DNA from: UBA6168 sp041392505
GTDB taxonomy: Bacteria; Bacteroidota; Bacteroidia; Chitinophagales; Saprospiraceae
Assembly (NCBI GenBank): GCA_041392505.1
Contig: JAWKLX010000026.1
Location: forward strand, 1 to 64,000
Length of the DNA: 64,000 bases
Direction of reading: 5' to 3'
Part shown: positions 1-8,124 of the stretch, piece after piece
Position numbering within the stretch: the stretch's first letter is position 1
How the letters are laid out: each line of letters opens with the position of its first letter
Translations under genes and position numbers: made by a program
Notes under the pieces: model-generated
Told to the model about the DNA's origin: nothing
What the model saw: only the letters and a program-made list of their open reading frames with translations
Database searches by the model: none

Positions 1-478
1 ATTTCTCGCCGTTTTCAAAAACACCTTCAACCACGTTGTCGGCAGTTTCCAAAGCTACTTTGTTCACTTTTTTGGCAGTAGTTTTTACCGTATCCAACTG
101 TCCGGTCAAATCAATATTTTCAATCGCTTCTTTTGCGGTTTTAGCCGCAACGGTAATCATTTCTTTTCCAGAAGTAGCAACATCTCCCATGACTTCCTCA
201 GCAGTTTTCCATACCTGGTCGTTTACGCTGATGGTGGTTTTGCGGATCATTTCGATGCTGTTGTTCAGGTCGATTTTTTTGCCTGCTTCTTTTACCGTTT
301 TAGTAGCCAACGTGCGCAATTCTTTTCCGTTGGTTACCACGTTGTCAATAACTTCACCAGCCGTTTTAACGACTTCTTTGTTCACATTTTTAACCGTTTT
401 TTGGATGCGGTCAACGTTTTTGGTCAAGTTATTTTTATTGACAGTTTCTTTATTTGCTTTTGCTGATTTAGTTGCCAT
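1..478 (-). CDS. Phasin-like Ala/Lys-rich protein, 3' end outside window
   Basis: The frame opens at ATG 478 and stays open to the window edge (159 codons seen, no stop), so the C-terminus is missing. The product starts MATKSAKANKET and is rich in Ala, Lys, Val and Thr with no hydrophobic segment. It contains an internal repeat of about 55 residues: GEVIDNVVTNGKEL recurs as EEVMGDVATSGKEM and again as DNVVEGVFENGEK. Amphipathic helical repeats of this sort are typical of phasins and apolipoprotein-like proteins that coat lipid or polyester granules. Its start resembles those of the genes at 614 and 4990, and it shares their promoter design. A granule-surface role is inferred from composition and from the nearby wax ester synthase; a histone-like role cannot be excluded. 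Confidence 0.6.
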   Translation of the reverse strand, partial: MATKSAKANKETVNKNNLTKNVDRIQKTVKNVNKEVVKTAGEVIDNVVTNGKELRTLATKTVKEAGKKIDLNNSIEMIRKTTISVNDQVWKTAEEVMGDVATSGKEMITVAAKTAKEAIENIDLTGQLDTVKTTAKKVNKVALETADNVVEGVFENGEK

Positions 479-516
479 TTTATTGTTGATTTAAAAGTTA
501 AATTAAGTTGATGGTG

Positions 517-552
517 CAAAGATAAATTGGACGGGTTACAGCTGAGTTACAG
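517..552 (-). promoter_or_regulatory. Promoter of the phasin-like gene with two GTTACAG boxes
   Basis: Read on the minus strand, a TATCTTTG -7 box (517-524) fits the Bacteroidota TAnnTTTG consensus. Exactly 10 bp upstream lies GTTACAG (plus-strand spelling, 535-541), repeated at 546-552 with an 11-bp period. The same arrangement precedes the genes starting at 1375 and 5517. The GTTACAG pair is probably an activator or -33 type element; that role is inferred. Confidence 0.6.
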
Positions 553-562
553 GGTTGGATAA

Positions 563-597
563 GGGTACTAAGTATTTATAGAAAATACCTAATACCC
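563..597. terminator. Imperfect hairpin between phasin-like genes
   Basis: Arms at 563-577 and 582-597 pair with two mismatches around a four-base loop. The hairpin lies just downstream of the stop of the minus-strand gene at 614 and upstream of the next promoter. It may end transcription, although the U-tract is poor. Confidence 0.4.
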
Positions 598-613
598 AAT
601 TCCAACTAACTCT

Positions 614-1375
614 TTATTTACCACCTTTCAGTTCCGCTTGCAATACTTTCAGTTCCTCCATTTTGCCAGCTGCGGCCAATTTGGCTTGAGCTGCCCAAGT
701 GGAAGGATCGTGCATTTGGAAGCGGGTGCCAGCGTCGGTCAAAATCTTTTTCAGGTCGGCAGGTGAGGCCGCCGCCAATTGGTCAAAATTGACGATGCCC
801 GCATTGTTCAGTAATTCCTGGATTTTAGGCCCCACACCCTCGATGAGGGTCAAATTAATGGCCTTGGCAGTTTTAGTTGGGATAGCCTTCTTTTCTTTGG
901 CAACTGCTGGTTTTTTTGGGGTCGCAGCAATGGTTGCCTTTTTAGCAGCGACAGGTTTAGTCACTTTTTTCGCTGTTGTCGTCACTGCTTTTTCAGCCTT
1001 GGTGGCAGCATCCATTACTTCATCAATATCCTTAGAAGTTTTTGCAGTCGCCGCTGGTTTATTGGTGGCCGTTTTCGGTGTCTTGGACTTAATTGGTTCA
1101 AAGGTCAAAAGTTTGCGAAGTCTTTTGTTGCCATAGCTGTATTGGTCTTTCAACATTTCCAGACCGGAAAAAACCATGTCCTGTTGTTTGCCAAAAAGCT
1201 TGGTGCCTTTTTTCAACGTTTTGGCCAATAGGTTTTGCCATTGTTCACCAGTAGCGATGGTTTCTTCAACGATTTCGTTGGAGGTTTTCAATGCAATCTG
1301 GTTGATGTTAGCAGCTTTCGTTTTGATAGTTGCTAAGGTTGAGGTTTCCTTATTTTTATTTTTTGTAGTTGCCAT
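614..1375 (-). CDS. Phasin-like protein with C-terminal helix-hairpin-helix domain
   Basis: 253 residues from ATG 1375. Residues 1 to about 95 are an amphipathic helical phasin-like region (for example ETIATGEQWQNLLAKTLKKG). Residues 95 to 170 are a low-complexity Ala/Lys/Thr/Pro linker of histone-H1-like composition. Residues 170 to 253 hold a helix-hairpin-helix domain of the kind often found at the C-termini of H1-like and ribosomal-protein-like proteins (LTLIEGVGPKIQELLNNAGI, then FDQLAAASPADLKKIL). The combination suggests one end on a granule and one end on DNA or a protein partner, as for phasins that tether granules to the nucleoid; this is inference. The promoter is shared in design with its neighbours. 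Confidence 0.7.
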   Translation of the reverse strand: MATTKNKNKETSTLATIKTKAANINQIALKTSNEIVEETIATGEQWQNLLAKTLKKGTKLFGKQQDMVFSGLEMLKDQYSYGNKRLRKLLTFEPIKSKTPKTATNKPAATAKTSKDIDEVMDAATKAEKAVTTTAKKVTKPVAAKKATIAATPKKPAVAKEKKAIPTKTAKAINLTLIEGVGPKIQELLNNAGIVNFDQLAAASPADLKKILTDAGTRFQMHDPSTWAAQAKLAAAGKMEELKVLQAELKGGK

Positions 1376-1412
1376 TTTAAATTAGTTTTTATTCAAATGA
1401 TGAATGATGGCA

Positions 1413-1448
1413 CAAAGGTAGAAGGAGGGAGTTACAGCTGAGTTACAG
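1413..1448 (-). promoter_or_regulatory. Promoter of phasin/HhH gene with two GTTACAG boxes
   Basis: Minus-strand -7 box TACCTTTG (1413-1420). GTTACAG lies 10 bp further out (1431-1437) and again at 1442-1448, the same spacing and 11-bp period as at 517-552. Confidence 0.6.
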
Positions 1449-1450
1449 TA

Positions 1451-1487
1451 TATGCAAAATGTAAAATGTAAAATGTAAAATGTAAAT
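1451..1487. repeat. Short tandem repeat of a 7-bp unit (AAAATGT)
   Basis: Four to five head-to-tail copies of AAAATGT, the first slightly altered. The same unit builds the palindrome at 8118-8201. Confidence 0.7.
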
Positions 1488-1510
1488 ATTGAACGGGGTT
1501 TGATCTAACG

Positions 1511-1552
1511 AAATGAAAAACGCCAGCAACATGGTACTGGCGTTTTTCATTT
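1511..1552. terminator. Bidirectional terminator with a 16-bp perfect stem
   Basis: Arms 1511-1526 and 1537-1552 are perfectly complementary around a 10-base loop and carry A/T runs on both sides. It lies directly after the stop of the minus-strand CBS gene at 1588. Confidence 0.8.
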
Positions 1553-1587
1553 TAATTTTAATTTTTATTTTAATTTTTATTTTCCTC

Positions 1588-2052
1588 TCACCAAGTATTG
1601 GTGTTCATATCTTTTATGGCCCGCAGCACATCCCGGCGGCTGATCTGTCCGACCAATTTTCCATGGTCGTCCATGACCAAAAGGCGCTTGTATTTTGAAT
1701 GGACAAAAATGTCAGCAGCATCAATAATGTTACTGTCTACGTGAATGGTCTTCATCACGTTGGACATGTACGAGGCAACTGTATCTTTTCCCACAGGGTG
1801 GTTGTAGTAGGCCCCGCTGACCAGTACATTCAGGCAATCTTTATCGTCGATCAGTCCGACGACTTCCTTTTTATCATTGAGCACAGGGGCACCGGTGATC
1901 CTGTTTTCCAACAAGGATTTGATGACTACAGAAATCTCGGTGTCTGGCTTAAAAGTAATTAAATCCCTTACCATGTAATCTGTGATCGGAGGGGCGGTCA
2001 ACGTGAGGTCTTTGCGGTCATTTTCCAAGGAGTTTTGTTGAAAATTTTTCAT
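1588..2052 (-). CDS. Tandem CBS-domain protein
   Basis: 154 residues from ATG 2052 (start MKNFQQNSL); an in-frame extension to 2115 is less likely. Two CBS motifs fill the protein: roughly residues 25-75 (DYMVRDLITF, ITGAPVLNDKKEVVGLIDDK) and 95-150 (SNVMKTIHVD, KRLLVMDDHGKLVGQISRRD). CBS pairs bind adenine nucleotides and act as energy or ligand sensors. As a stand-alone pair it is probably a small regulatory protein; its target is not visible. The strong hairpin at 1511-1552 ends the transcript. Confidence 0.85.
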   Translation of the reverse strand: MKNFQQNSLENDRKDLTLTAPPITDYMVRDLITFKPDTEISVVIKSLLENRITGAPVLNDKKEVVGLIDDKDCLNVLVSGAYYNHPVGKDTVASYMSNVMKTIHVDSNIIDAADIFVHSKYKRLLVMDDHGKLVGQISRRDVLRAIKDMNTNTW

Positions 2053-2193
2053 AAAAAGGAATTTGAAGGTGATGCCAGTGAGGATAGGCAGGTAAAAAAA
2101 TTGAAACGACGACAAAAGATAGCAATCTTTTTTGAAAACCTGAACTTTTGGTAGGTATTAAAAAAAATGAGCATCTCTTCAATGATATATTCC

Positions 2194-3705
2194 CTACCTC
2201 TGAACGACAACCTTACCCGAATAAACAAGTTGGTTATTTTCCCAAACCTGATAAAAATAAAGTCCATTAGCCCAGTCTCTTATCGGAATTTCATGCTGCC
2301 CTTTGCCTTCTTCCAAATTCATTTTTTGCACCAGCCTACCTGTTGTATTAAATAAACAGAATGTAGCCTTCTCTCCTATTTTAATGCAGTGATTCAGAGT
2401 GAGGCTATGATTAGCGATAGGGTTTGGAAACACTGTCCCAGCCATTTTACAGTCCACGGAATTTGCTTCTTCAGAGACCTCCACGGCAAGAGAATCACAG
2501 GGGCTACCCTCCAATGCACCAAGGCGGTAGTTGGGGAAATGCGGCATACCAAACTGCACATAAGTCGGCAGTTTCAGAGCATGTTGTTGGAAATCGCAGG
2601 CCAGCCCAGCATTGTCTGGCTGGTTGATGACGTGCAGGTAAAAAGCGCTGTTGTTGGCATTGATGTAAATTTTCCCATCGGGGCCTAGGGTCGCCATGTA
2701 AAAGGTGGTGGCAAAAGGGTCAGCAAAACCGTCCCATTCCCCGACGACCACCATTGAAGCAGCAAGGTCGGCAGCTTCCGTATCGAACTGGTAGAGCTTG
2801 GTAAAGGATGGGATGTAAAGGTACCTTGAGTTGGGGGAAAAGGCGGCCCCTCCAGCTGCCCAGGCGGTGTCCGCAAAGTCATTTATTTCCACATGAACAA
2901 CGTTACTAAGCTCCCCTGAGCATCGGTCAAAGTCGAACAATTGTAAATCATGGATGATGTCGTAACGGGCATATTTACTGCCATCCGGCGAGAAAACGGC
3001 TTGCCCTCGGCCATCGTTGGGGCCATAGTCATTTCCAATATTTTGCAGGATCGACTCTTGAAAACCTTCGGGGGTAAACAAAATCCTATAATAACCATTA
3101 GTATATTTTTGAGCCTTCATGATCCACCAATCTCTGCCATTGGCATGCTTAACAGCGGTGACCAAACCATAAGCAAGGTCATCCCATAATATACCTTTGT
3201 TTTTCTCCATAACCTTCCCTTGCCCTCCATTTTCTCTCATGTCAATTTTTGAATAAAACAAAGCATCAACAGTGGCATCAATATCCCAAAGCAATCGCAT
3301 ATGAATGAGGTAGTACAAACTGTCCTCCAATAGAGAAGGTAAAATTATAGCCCCCTGAGGGCAGGAATACCCTTTATCTAAATTGAAATCGTAAACTTCA
3401 CCTGGATTAAGGCCAAACCCATTCTCGATGGTATCCTGCTCCATGTTTATTACAAACATTCCATTGGTATAAAACATTAAGTTTCCACTTTTATCACAAA
3501 TTGAAGCGTTGGTTGCAAAGAGGTTGATCGAGTGTTGGGTTTTTGAAATATCTATAGAGTCTCCAAGAAATACCATATCAGTGCTTCCTATTTCTGGTCT
3601 ATCCTTACTATTTATATTCCCAAAAACCCAATGATAATCATGCTTTTGGGAAAAGGAGTTTACATTAATAATTATTAAAAAAAATATCGTGGTAAAGTAT
3701 TTCAT
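2194..3705 (-). CDS. Secreted protein with T9SS C-terminal sorting domain
   Basis: 503 residues from ATG 3705, chosen because it gives a clean signal peptide (MKYFTTIFFLIIINVNSFSQ). The body has beta-propeller-like segments (AVFSPDGSKYARYD, AAFSPNSRYLYIPS, TLGPDGKIYINAN) as in WD40/YVTN-type surface proteins. The last 80 residues are a type IX secretion sorting domain: VFPNPIANHSLTL, CLFNTTGRLVQKMNL and finally NGLYFYQVWENNQ. The product is probably exported through the outer membrane and either anchored or released. The substrate or ligand is unknown. Confidence 0.85.
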   Translation of the reverse strand: MKYFTTIFFLIIINVNSFSQKHDYHWVFGNINSKDRPEIGSTDMVFLGDSIDISKTQHSINLFATNASICDKSGNLMFYTNGMFVINMEQDTIENGFGLNPGEVYDFNLDKGYSCPQGAIILPSLLEDSLYYLIHMRLLWDIDATVDALFYSKIDMRENGGQGKVMEKNKGILWDDLAYGLVTAVKHANGRDWWIMKAQKYTNGYYRILFTPEGFQESILQNIGNDYGPNDGRGQAVFSPDGSKYARYDIIHDLQLFDFDRCSGELSNVVHVEINDFADTAWAAGGAAFSPNSRYLYIPSFTKLYQFDTEAADLAASMVVVGEWDGFADPFATTFYMATLGPDGKIYINANNSAFYLHVINQPDNAGLACDFQQHALKLPTYVQFGMPHFPNYRLGALEGSPCDSLAVEVSEEANSVDCKMAGTVFPNPIANHSLTLNHCIKIGEKATFCLFNTTGRLVQKMNLEEGKGQHEIPIRDWANGLYFYQVWENNQLVYSGKVVVQR

Positions 3706-3772
3706 AAGCATTTTAGAAAGAGTATTTATCATAATAACAGCAGTACTTTATATCTATAAAAAATCGAATCCC

Positions 3773-4597
3773 TCAAGCCACTTCCCCCACCCTCATAATT
3801 TCCTTCATCAGCTTTTTAGTTTCCGGCAGCGGTTCGATCCCAAATTCTTCTTCCAATATTTTTTCGCATTGCTGATAAGTTTTGATGGCCATCGGGCGGT
3901 TGCCCTTTTTTAAATAGGCCTGCATTTCGAGGCGGTAGGCATCCTCCCAAGTGGCATCGAGGAGGAGGGCTTGTTGGGCGAGGCGGATACTTTCGAGGGG
4001 GTTCTCTTCGAGCAGCAATTCGCCGAGTGTAATGATGGCACCGAGCGCAAGCACTTGCAAGCGTTCCCGCTCATCGCTCGACCAATCCTCATACAAACGG
4101 CTGGGGAAGTAAACGCCGTGGTGCAGCCGCAAGGCTTCTTGGTAGGCAAGTTTGGCAGCGGTGGGATCGTCGTGGAGAAATTGGTTGCCGAGAGCGATGA
4201 ACAATTCCATGGCATCGGCATCGATCCAAAGCTCGTCCAGTGCCAATTGGTAGGCCAGCCCTTGCCGGATGATGAAACGGGCTTCCGAACGGCTTTTACG
4301 GTCGGGTTCGAGCACTTTGTTGATGCCGTGCAGGGCAACCTTGAACACTTGCTCTCCGGCCCTGCCATCGAGGTCTTCCCAAAGCCGGTCAATGATCTGC
4401 TCTTTGTGTAGCCCGCGGCGGTGGCGGGAGGTGATGAGAAATTGGAACAGTTGGAGCGTTTTGTCCCTACCCCAATCTTTTGCCTGCACTTTTTCACCAT
4501 CGACCCATACCTGAAAACTGCCGAAGGTCTGCACCTGGACGGCAGCCTCGTTGCGCTTTTCCTTGAGTTGGTTGATTTGATCGATAGCTTTGCTCAT
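3773..4597 (-). CDS. SARP-like regulator with bacterial transcriptional activator domain
   Basis: 274 residues. Residues 20-105 are a winged-helix DNA-binding domain of the OmpR/SARP kind (QTFGSFQVWVDGEKV, GRDKTLQLFQFLI, IDRLWEDLDGRAGEQVFKVA). Residues 110-270 are the helical BTAD/TPR-like domain, ending in CEKILEEEFGIEPLPET, a hallmark of this family. No sensor or ATPase domain is attached, so it is a short stand-alone regulator. It lies between the T9SS gene and the phasin/wax-ester genes and could regulate either; the target is not evident. Confidence 0.85.
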   Translation of the reverse strand: MSKAIDQINQLKEKRNEAAVQVQTFGSFQVWVDGEKVQAKDWGRDKTLQLFQFLITSRHRRGLHKEQIIDRLWEDLDGRAGEQVFKVALHGINKVLEPDRKSRSEARFIIRQGLAYQLALDELWIDADAMELFIALGNQFLHDDPTAAKLAYQEALRLHHGVYFPSRLYEDWSSDERERLQVLALGAIITLGELLLEENPLESIRLAQQALLLDATWEDAYRLEMQAYLKKGNRPMAIKTYQQCEKILEEEFGIEPLPETKKLMKEIMRVGEVA

Positions 4598-4619
4598 AGA
4601 GGAAATTAGGTATTAGGGT

Positions 4620-4880
4620 ATTAAGCACTGTGTAATTTAAGTATGTTTTAAAAATGCGGAGCAGGAAAAGTCGCTCTTTTGGCAACGCCCGGACAGCATG
4701 CCCCGAACTTGCTTCGGGGTGCTCCTCTATGGATTTCAGGGGCGGCGTCGTCCCGATGCATCGGGACGACGCCGCCATATCCCATTGGAGCCGAGCATTC
4801 TCATGCCTCAAGGCGAGGTGAATCGTCCGGCCCACTTACGGGAAAAATTAAAGCAAATTTAAATTACACGGTATTAAGGT
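4620..4880. repeat. Family B palindromic element, copy 1 (diverged)
   Basis: Outer arms near 4620-4640 and 4858-4880 are imperfect inverted repeats. Inside are the family words ATGCGGAGCAGG (left) and a GGAGCCGAGC word (right). At the centre, 4741-4776 is a perfect 36-bp palindrome with no loop (GGCGGCGTCGTCCCGATG and its complement). Other copies are at 25296, 29354 and 38452. No protein is encoded; ORFs read across it are by-products of the palindrome. Confidence 0.75.
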
Positions 4881-4902
4881 ATTGGGGTATTGATTAAGGA
4901 AT

Positions 4903-4984
4903 AAAGATTAGGGATTAACGATTTCTGATTTTAGGTTACCCAACAATCAAAAATCGTTGATCCCTAATCTTTAATCGTTAATCA
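4903..4984. repeat. Imperfect palindrome of GATTAACGATTT-type words
   Basis: Left words such as GATTAGGGATTAACGATTT pair with AAATCGTTGATCCCTAATC on the right. A similar palindrome lies at 50582-50680. It sits just after the stop of the minus-strand gene at 4990 and could form a hairpin in that mRNA. Confidence 0.6.
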
Positions 4985-4989
4985 TAAAA

Positions 4990-5517
4990 CTACTTTTTAT
5001 CGATTGCTTTTACCTTTTCATTCAGCTTCTTGACCTCGCCAGATAATTTGGTGATGGCCTGCATGATGTTCTTCACATCCGTCTTGGAGGCAGGTTTCCA
5101 GTTGTCAGGATCAATCCTTGAGTTGAGCAAATCACCCACCTCTTTCACCTGTTCCTGCACCACTTGGTTGACTTGTTCCTGAAAATGTTCCACTCCCGCT
5201 TTGGGGTCTTTGAGGGTTTCCATCACCATTTTGGGGCCGGCCACTGCCATGCGTTTCCAAAGGTCAAAACTTTTAGCCAAGATGCCTTTTTGCTCCTCAG
5301 GCGATTTGTCCTCCATGGCGGTGAGGGTCAGGTCGGTCAGTTTGTGCTGGATAAATTGAACCACTTCATCGAATTCGGAAAACCGTTTTTCTTCCCCACC
5401 TTGCACGTGCCGGATATTGCCCCGCCATTGAACCTGGGGCTCGCCCTCGTCGTTGTTAAAAACTTTTTGGGTAAAGCGGAGTACGAAGGATGCAGTCTCG
5501 TCTTTTTTAGTTGCCAT
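4990..5517 (-). CDS. Phasin-like / granule-associated protein
   Basis: 175 residues from ATG 5517 (MATKKDETAS), like the starts of the two other phasin-like genes; an extension to 5565 would run through a tandem TGGTGAA repeat. Residues 8-55 form a compact beta-rich segment (FVLRFTQKVF, VQWRGNIRHVQGGEEKRFSE). Residues 60-175 are amphipathic helix ending in a coiled coil (FQEQVNQVVQEQVKEVGDLL, ITKLSGEVKKLNEKVKAI), which resembles PhaE/phasin-type coiled coils. It is divergently arranged with the wax ester synthase gene and shares the promoter design of the other phasin-like genes. A role at lipid or polyester granules is inferred. Confidence 0.6.
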   Translation of the reverse strand: MATKKDETASFVLRFTQKVFNNDEGEPQVQWRGNIRHVQGGEEKRFSEFDEVVQFIQHKLTDLTLTAMEDKSPEEQKGILAKSFDLWKRMAVAGPKMVMETLKDPKAGVEHFQEQVNQVVQEQVKEVGDLLNSRIDPDNWKPASKTDVKNIMQAITKLSGEVKKLNEKVKAIDKK

Positions 5518-5567
5518 TTTATTTAATGGTGAATGGTGAATGGTAAATGGAAAATTATGAATCAAAG

Positions 5568-5603
5568 CAAAGGTAAGGTTTGGGAGTTACTCTTCAGGTA
5601 CAA
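5568..5603 (-). promoter_or_regulatory. Promoter of third phasin-like gene, same design
   Basis: Minus-strand -7 box TACCTTTG (5568-5575). GTTAC begins exactly 10 bp away (5586) and a degenerate copy GGTACAA (5 of 7 matches to GTTACAG) follows at the 11-bp period (5597-5603), as at 517-552 and 1413-1448. Confidence 0.55.
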
Positions 5604-5705
5604 AGTGGCATTAGCAAAAGGCATTTTGAAATAGTTTTTGCGAAATAATTTTAAAAAAACAGGAGAGAGTTACTACTTTCAGCCCTGCGACATTTATAGA
5701 AATTA

Positions 5706-5749
5706 GAAAATGGGAAATTGAAACATTTACTTTTCAATTTCCCATTTTC
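5706..5749. repeat. Perfect inverted repeat ahead of the wax ester synthase gene
   Basis: 18-bp arms 5706-5723 and 5732-5749 are perfectly complementary with an 8-base loop. The possible TTG start at 5718 lies inside the left arm, which argues for the downstream start. The hairpin lies in the 5' leader of the mRNA and could affect translation. Confidence 0.7.
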
Positions 5750-5765
5750 CCAATATCATTTTAAC

Positions 5766-7595
5766 GTGATCGGAAAACTGCTCGACCAATTCAACGACAA
5801 AAAGATCGAAGCCATCAGCGGCATTGACGCCACTTTTCTTTACCAGGAAACGCCCACCCAGCACATGCACGTGGGCAGTGTGGCAGTTATTGAGGGCTCT
5901 TTGAAATTTGAAACATTTAAAAAAACGATCCATTCCCGCCTGCACCTCATTCCGAAGTTGCGCAAGCGGCTAGTCATGGTGCCTTTTAGTATCGATTATC
6001 CCTACTGGGTAGACGACCCAGATTTCGACATTGACCTCCACATCCACCGCATTGCCCTGCCTGCGCCCGGAGGCTGGAAAGAATTAAGGGAAGTGGCTTC
6101 CCGCTTGTTCAGTTTGCCGCTCGACCGCAACCGGCCGCTTTGGAATTTCACCTTCGTGGAAGGGCTTGATTCTATTCCGCAAGTGCCTAAAGGTTCGGTA
6201 GCCTCCATTTCCAAAATGCACCATGTGGCAGTAGATGGCATGGCGGGGGCCGGCATCTTAAGCCTTATTTTTGACATGTCGAAAGAGCCAAAAGACATCC
6301 CCGACCCAAAACCTTGGAAGCCTGCCCCGCTCCCCAACGAGCTGACCATGATGCTCCGCAGCTCGGTCAGTTTTGCGAAGCGGCCACTCAAATTTCCTAA
6401 GTTGATAGCAGAAGCTGCATCGGCCACTATCAAATCGGGCATGCTGACCAGGGCCCAGCGCATCGATTTGCCAACCGCCCCGTTCACGGCCCCCATGACC
6501 CCGCTCAACGGCATCATTTCCGCCCGGCGGAAATGGAACACGGCCATCCTTTCCCTCGAACGGGTGAAGGCTTTGAAAACCGTGATGGACACGACCCTGA
6601 ACGATGTGGTGCTGGCTATTTGTGCGGGCGCATTGCGACGGTATTTGCAAGAAAAAGGGAAGCTGCCTAACAAGCCTTTGGTGGCGATGGTGCCCATTTC
6701 TACCCGGACCTCCGCCGATGGCGATACTTCAGGCAACCAGGTTTCTTCCATGCTCATTCAATTGGCCACCAACATTGCCGACCCTATTGAGCGGTTAGAG
6801 GCTATCCACGAAAATACCGTCCGGGGCAAGTCGTACCAAAATGCCATCGGCGCTAAAACTTTGGCCAATATGGCTGAGGCTGTCCCCTTTGGGATCGCCA
6901 ACCAAGCCGCCCGGGTCTACTCCCGGTACAACCTGTCCAAGCTGCACAACCCCGTTTTCAACCTGACGATCACCAATGTACCTGGGCCCCAATTCCCTTT
7001 GTACCTAAATGGCCACCAACTGTTGTCCATCATGGGTATGGCACCGATCATTGACGGGATGGGGCTGATTATTACAGTGCTGAGTTACAATGGCTTACTG
7101 ACCCTCAGCCCAACTTCCGATGCCAAGTCGATGCCCGACATTGACCTGTTCACCACCTACCTGCGGGAGTCGGCCAACGAAATGGAAGAGGCTATTTTGA
7201 AATACAAGAAATCCAAGACCAAGGCCAAAAAGAAAGAAGTTGAGAAGCCAGCCAAGGCGGAGTCGGATAAATTTTTTGAGCACATCAAAAAATTTGTCAA
7301 AGCCAATCCGGATGCCATTTACCCCAACAGCGGCGTTTACCAATTCCACATTACCGGGCCTGCCCCTTCCGACTGGAGGCTGGATTTCAATCAATCACCG
7401 GGGGTAGTCAGACGCAGCAAATCAGGGGAAGCAGATGTCACCCTGACCATTGCGGATGAACACTTGATGAAAATCGCTACTGGAAAATTGAATGTGCAAA
7501 CGGCGTTTATCCAAGGCCGATTGAAAGTGGATGGGGACACGTCGAAGGCTTTGAAATTGGGCAAAATATTGTCTCTAATTCCTGACTTAGTTTAA
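5766..7595 (+). CDS. Wax ester synthase/diacylglycerol acyltransferase fused to SCP2 domain
   Basis: 609 residues from GTG 5766; a TTG at 5718 would add 16 residues encoded by an inverted repeat. Residues 18-480 are a WS/DGAT acyltransferase: SGIDATFLYQETPTQHMHVG near the start, the catalytic HHVAVDG motif at 152-158, and the late motif NLTITNVPGPQFPLYLNG. The enzyme transfers acyl groups from acyl-CoA to fatty alcohols or diacylglycerol, making storage wax esters or triacylglycerol at the membrane or droplet surface. After a Lys-rich linker, residues about 500-609 form an SCP2 sterol-carrier-like domain (YQFHITGPAPSDWRLDF, ADVTLTIADEHLMKIATGKL), which binds lipids. Usual WS/DGATs are about 450-480 residues, so the SCP2 part is an addition. 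Acyl-CoA supply genes lie downstream. Confidence 0.9.
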   Translation: MIGKLLDQFNDKKIEAISGIDATFLYQETPTQHMHVGSVAVIEGSLKFETFKKTIHSRLHLIPKLRKRLVMVPFSIDYPYWVDDPDFDIDLHIHRIALPAPGGWKELREVASRLFSLPLDRNRPLWNFTFVEGLDSIPQVPKGSVASISKMHHVAVDGMAGAGILSLIFDMSKEPKDIPDPKPWKPAPLPNELTMMLRSSVSFAKRPLKFPKLIAEAASATIKSGMLTRAQRIDLPTAPFTAPMTPLNGIISARRKWNTAILSLERVKALKTVMDTTLNDVVLAICAGALRRYLQEKGKLPNKPLVAMVPISTRTSADGDTSGNQVSSMLIQLATNIADPIERLEAIHENTVRGKSYQNAIGAKTLANMAEAVPFGIANQAARVYSRYNLSKLHNPVFNLTITNVPGPQFPLYLNGHQLLSIMGMAPIIDGMGLIITVLSYNGLLTLSPTSDAKSMPDIDLFTTYLRESANEMEEAILKYKKSKTKAKKKEVEKPAKAESDKFFEHIKKFVKANPDAIYPNSGVYQFHITGPAPSDWRLDFNQSPGVVRRSKSGEADVTLTIADEHLMKIATGKLNVQTAFIQGRLKVDGDTSKALKLGKILSLIPDLV

Positions 7596-7602
7596 AAAAA
7601 TC

Positions 7603-8124
7603 ATGCTCAGAAACATCTTGATATTTGTCCTTTCCGCAGTATTGTCGATAGGCACTTTTTATTTCAAATCCGAACATCTTTACGATCTTCAGTTGGTCAT
7701 CCCAGTCGGGATATATTTCATCTTAGCCGTTTTGTATGTATTTCAGCCGCAAGTGGAGATGACCAAAAAGCTGCAGTTTGCAGGCTTGGCCTTGCTGACT
7801 TGGCTGGTGCTTTTCGCTGTCTCTTACAACTTGTTGTTCATGTTCATCGTCCCCATAGCCGGCGGGATCGGTGCCTACCTGATCGTATTTTTAGGTAAAA
7901 AATTCTTGGACTTAGGTATCAAGAAACCTTGGCGGGTAACTTGGGCTGGGGCAGTCGCTGCCCTACTTGGACTGGCGTTTATGATATTGGTCAAAAACCA
8001 GATTTCAATCGGTTGGAGAGTAGGTTTGTTGGTCGCCTTTTGGCAAATAGGCGTTGGCTGGAAATTGTCAAAACACCAACTAAAACATCCGATAGAGCCA
8101 GCGAAGGAAGCCGATGAAATGTAA
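7603..8124 (+). CDS. Multispanning membrane protein of unknown function
   Basis: 173 residues, starting seven bases after the WS/DGAT stop, so almost certainly the same operon. Five to six hydrophobic segments are visible (for example ILIFVLSAVLSIGTFYF, LVIPVGIYFILAVLYVF, LLFMFIVPIAGGIGAYLIVF, LLGLAFMILV). No family is recognised. Linkage suggests a role in storage-lipid handling, which is inference only. Confidence 0.75.
   Translation: MLRNILIFVLSAVLSIGTFYFKSEHLYDLQLVIPVGIYFILAVLYVFQPQVEMTKKLQFAGLALLTWLVLFAVSYNLLFMFIVPIAGGIGAYLIVFLGKKFLDLGIKKPWRVTWAGAVAALLGLAFMILVKNQISIGWRVGLLVAFWQIGVGWKLSKHQLKHPIEPAKEADEM

Noticed and set aside
4494..4897. Frames of 113 and 72 residues across the family B copy 1
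   Set aside because: Both share CIGTTPP because they read the same perfect palindrome on two strands.
5718..5765. TTG 5718 as the start of the wax ester synthase
   Set aside because: It lies inside a perfect inverted repeat and adds residues not expected for the family; GTG 5766 preferred.
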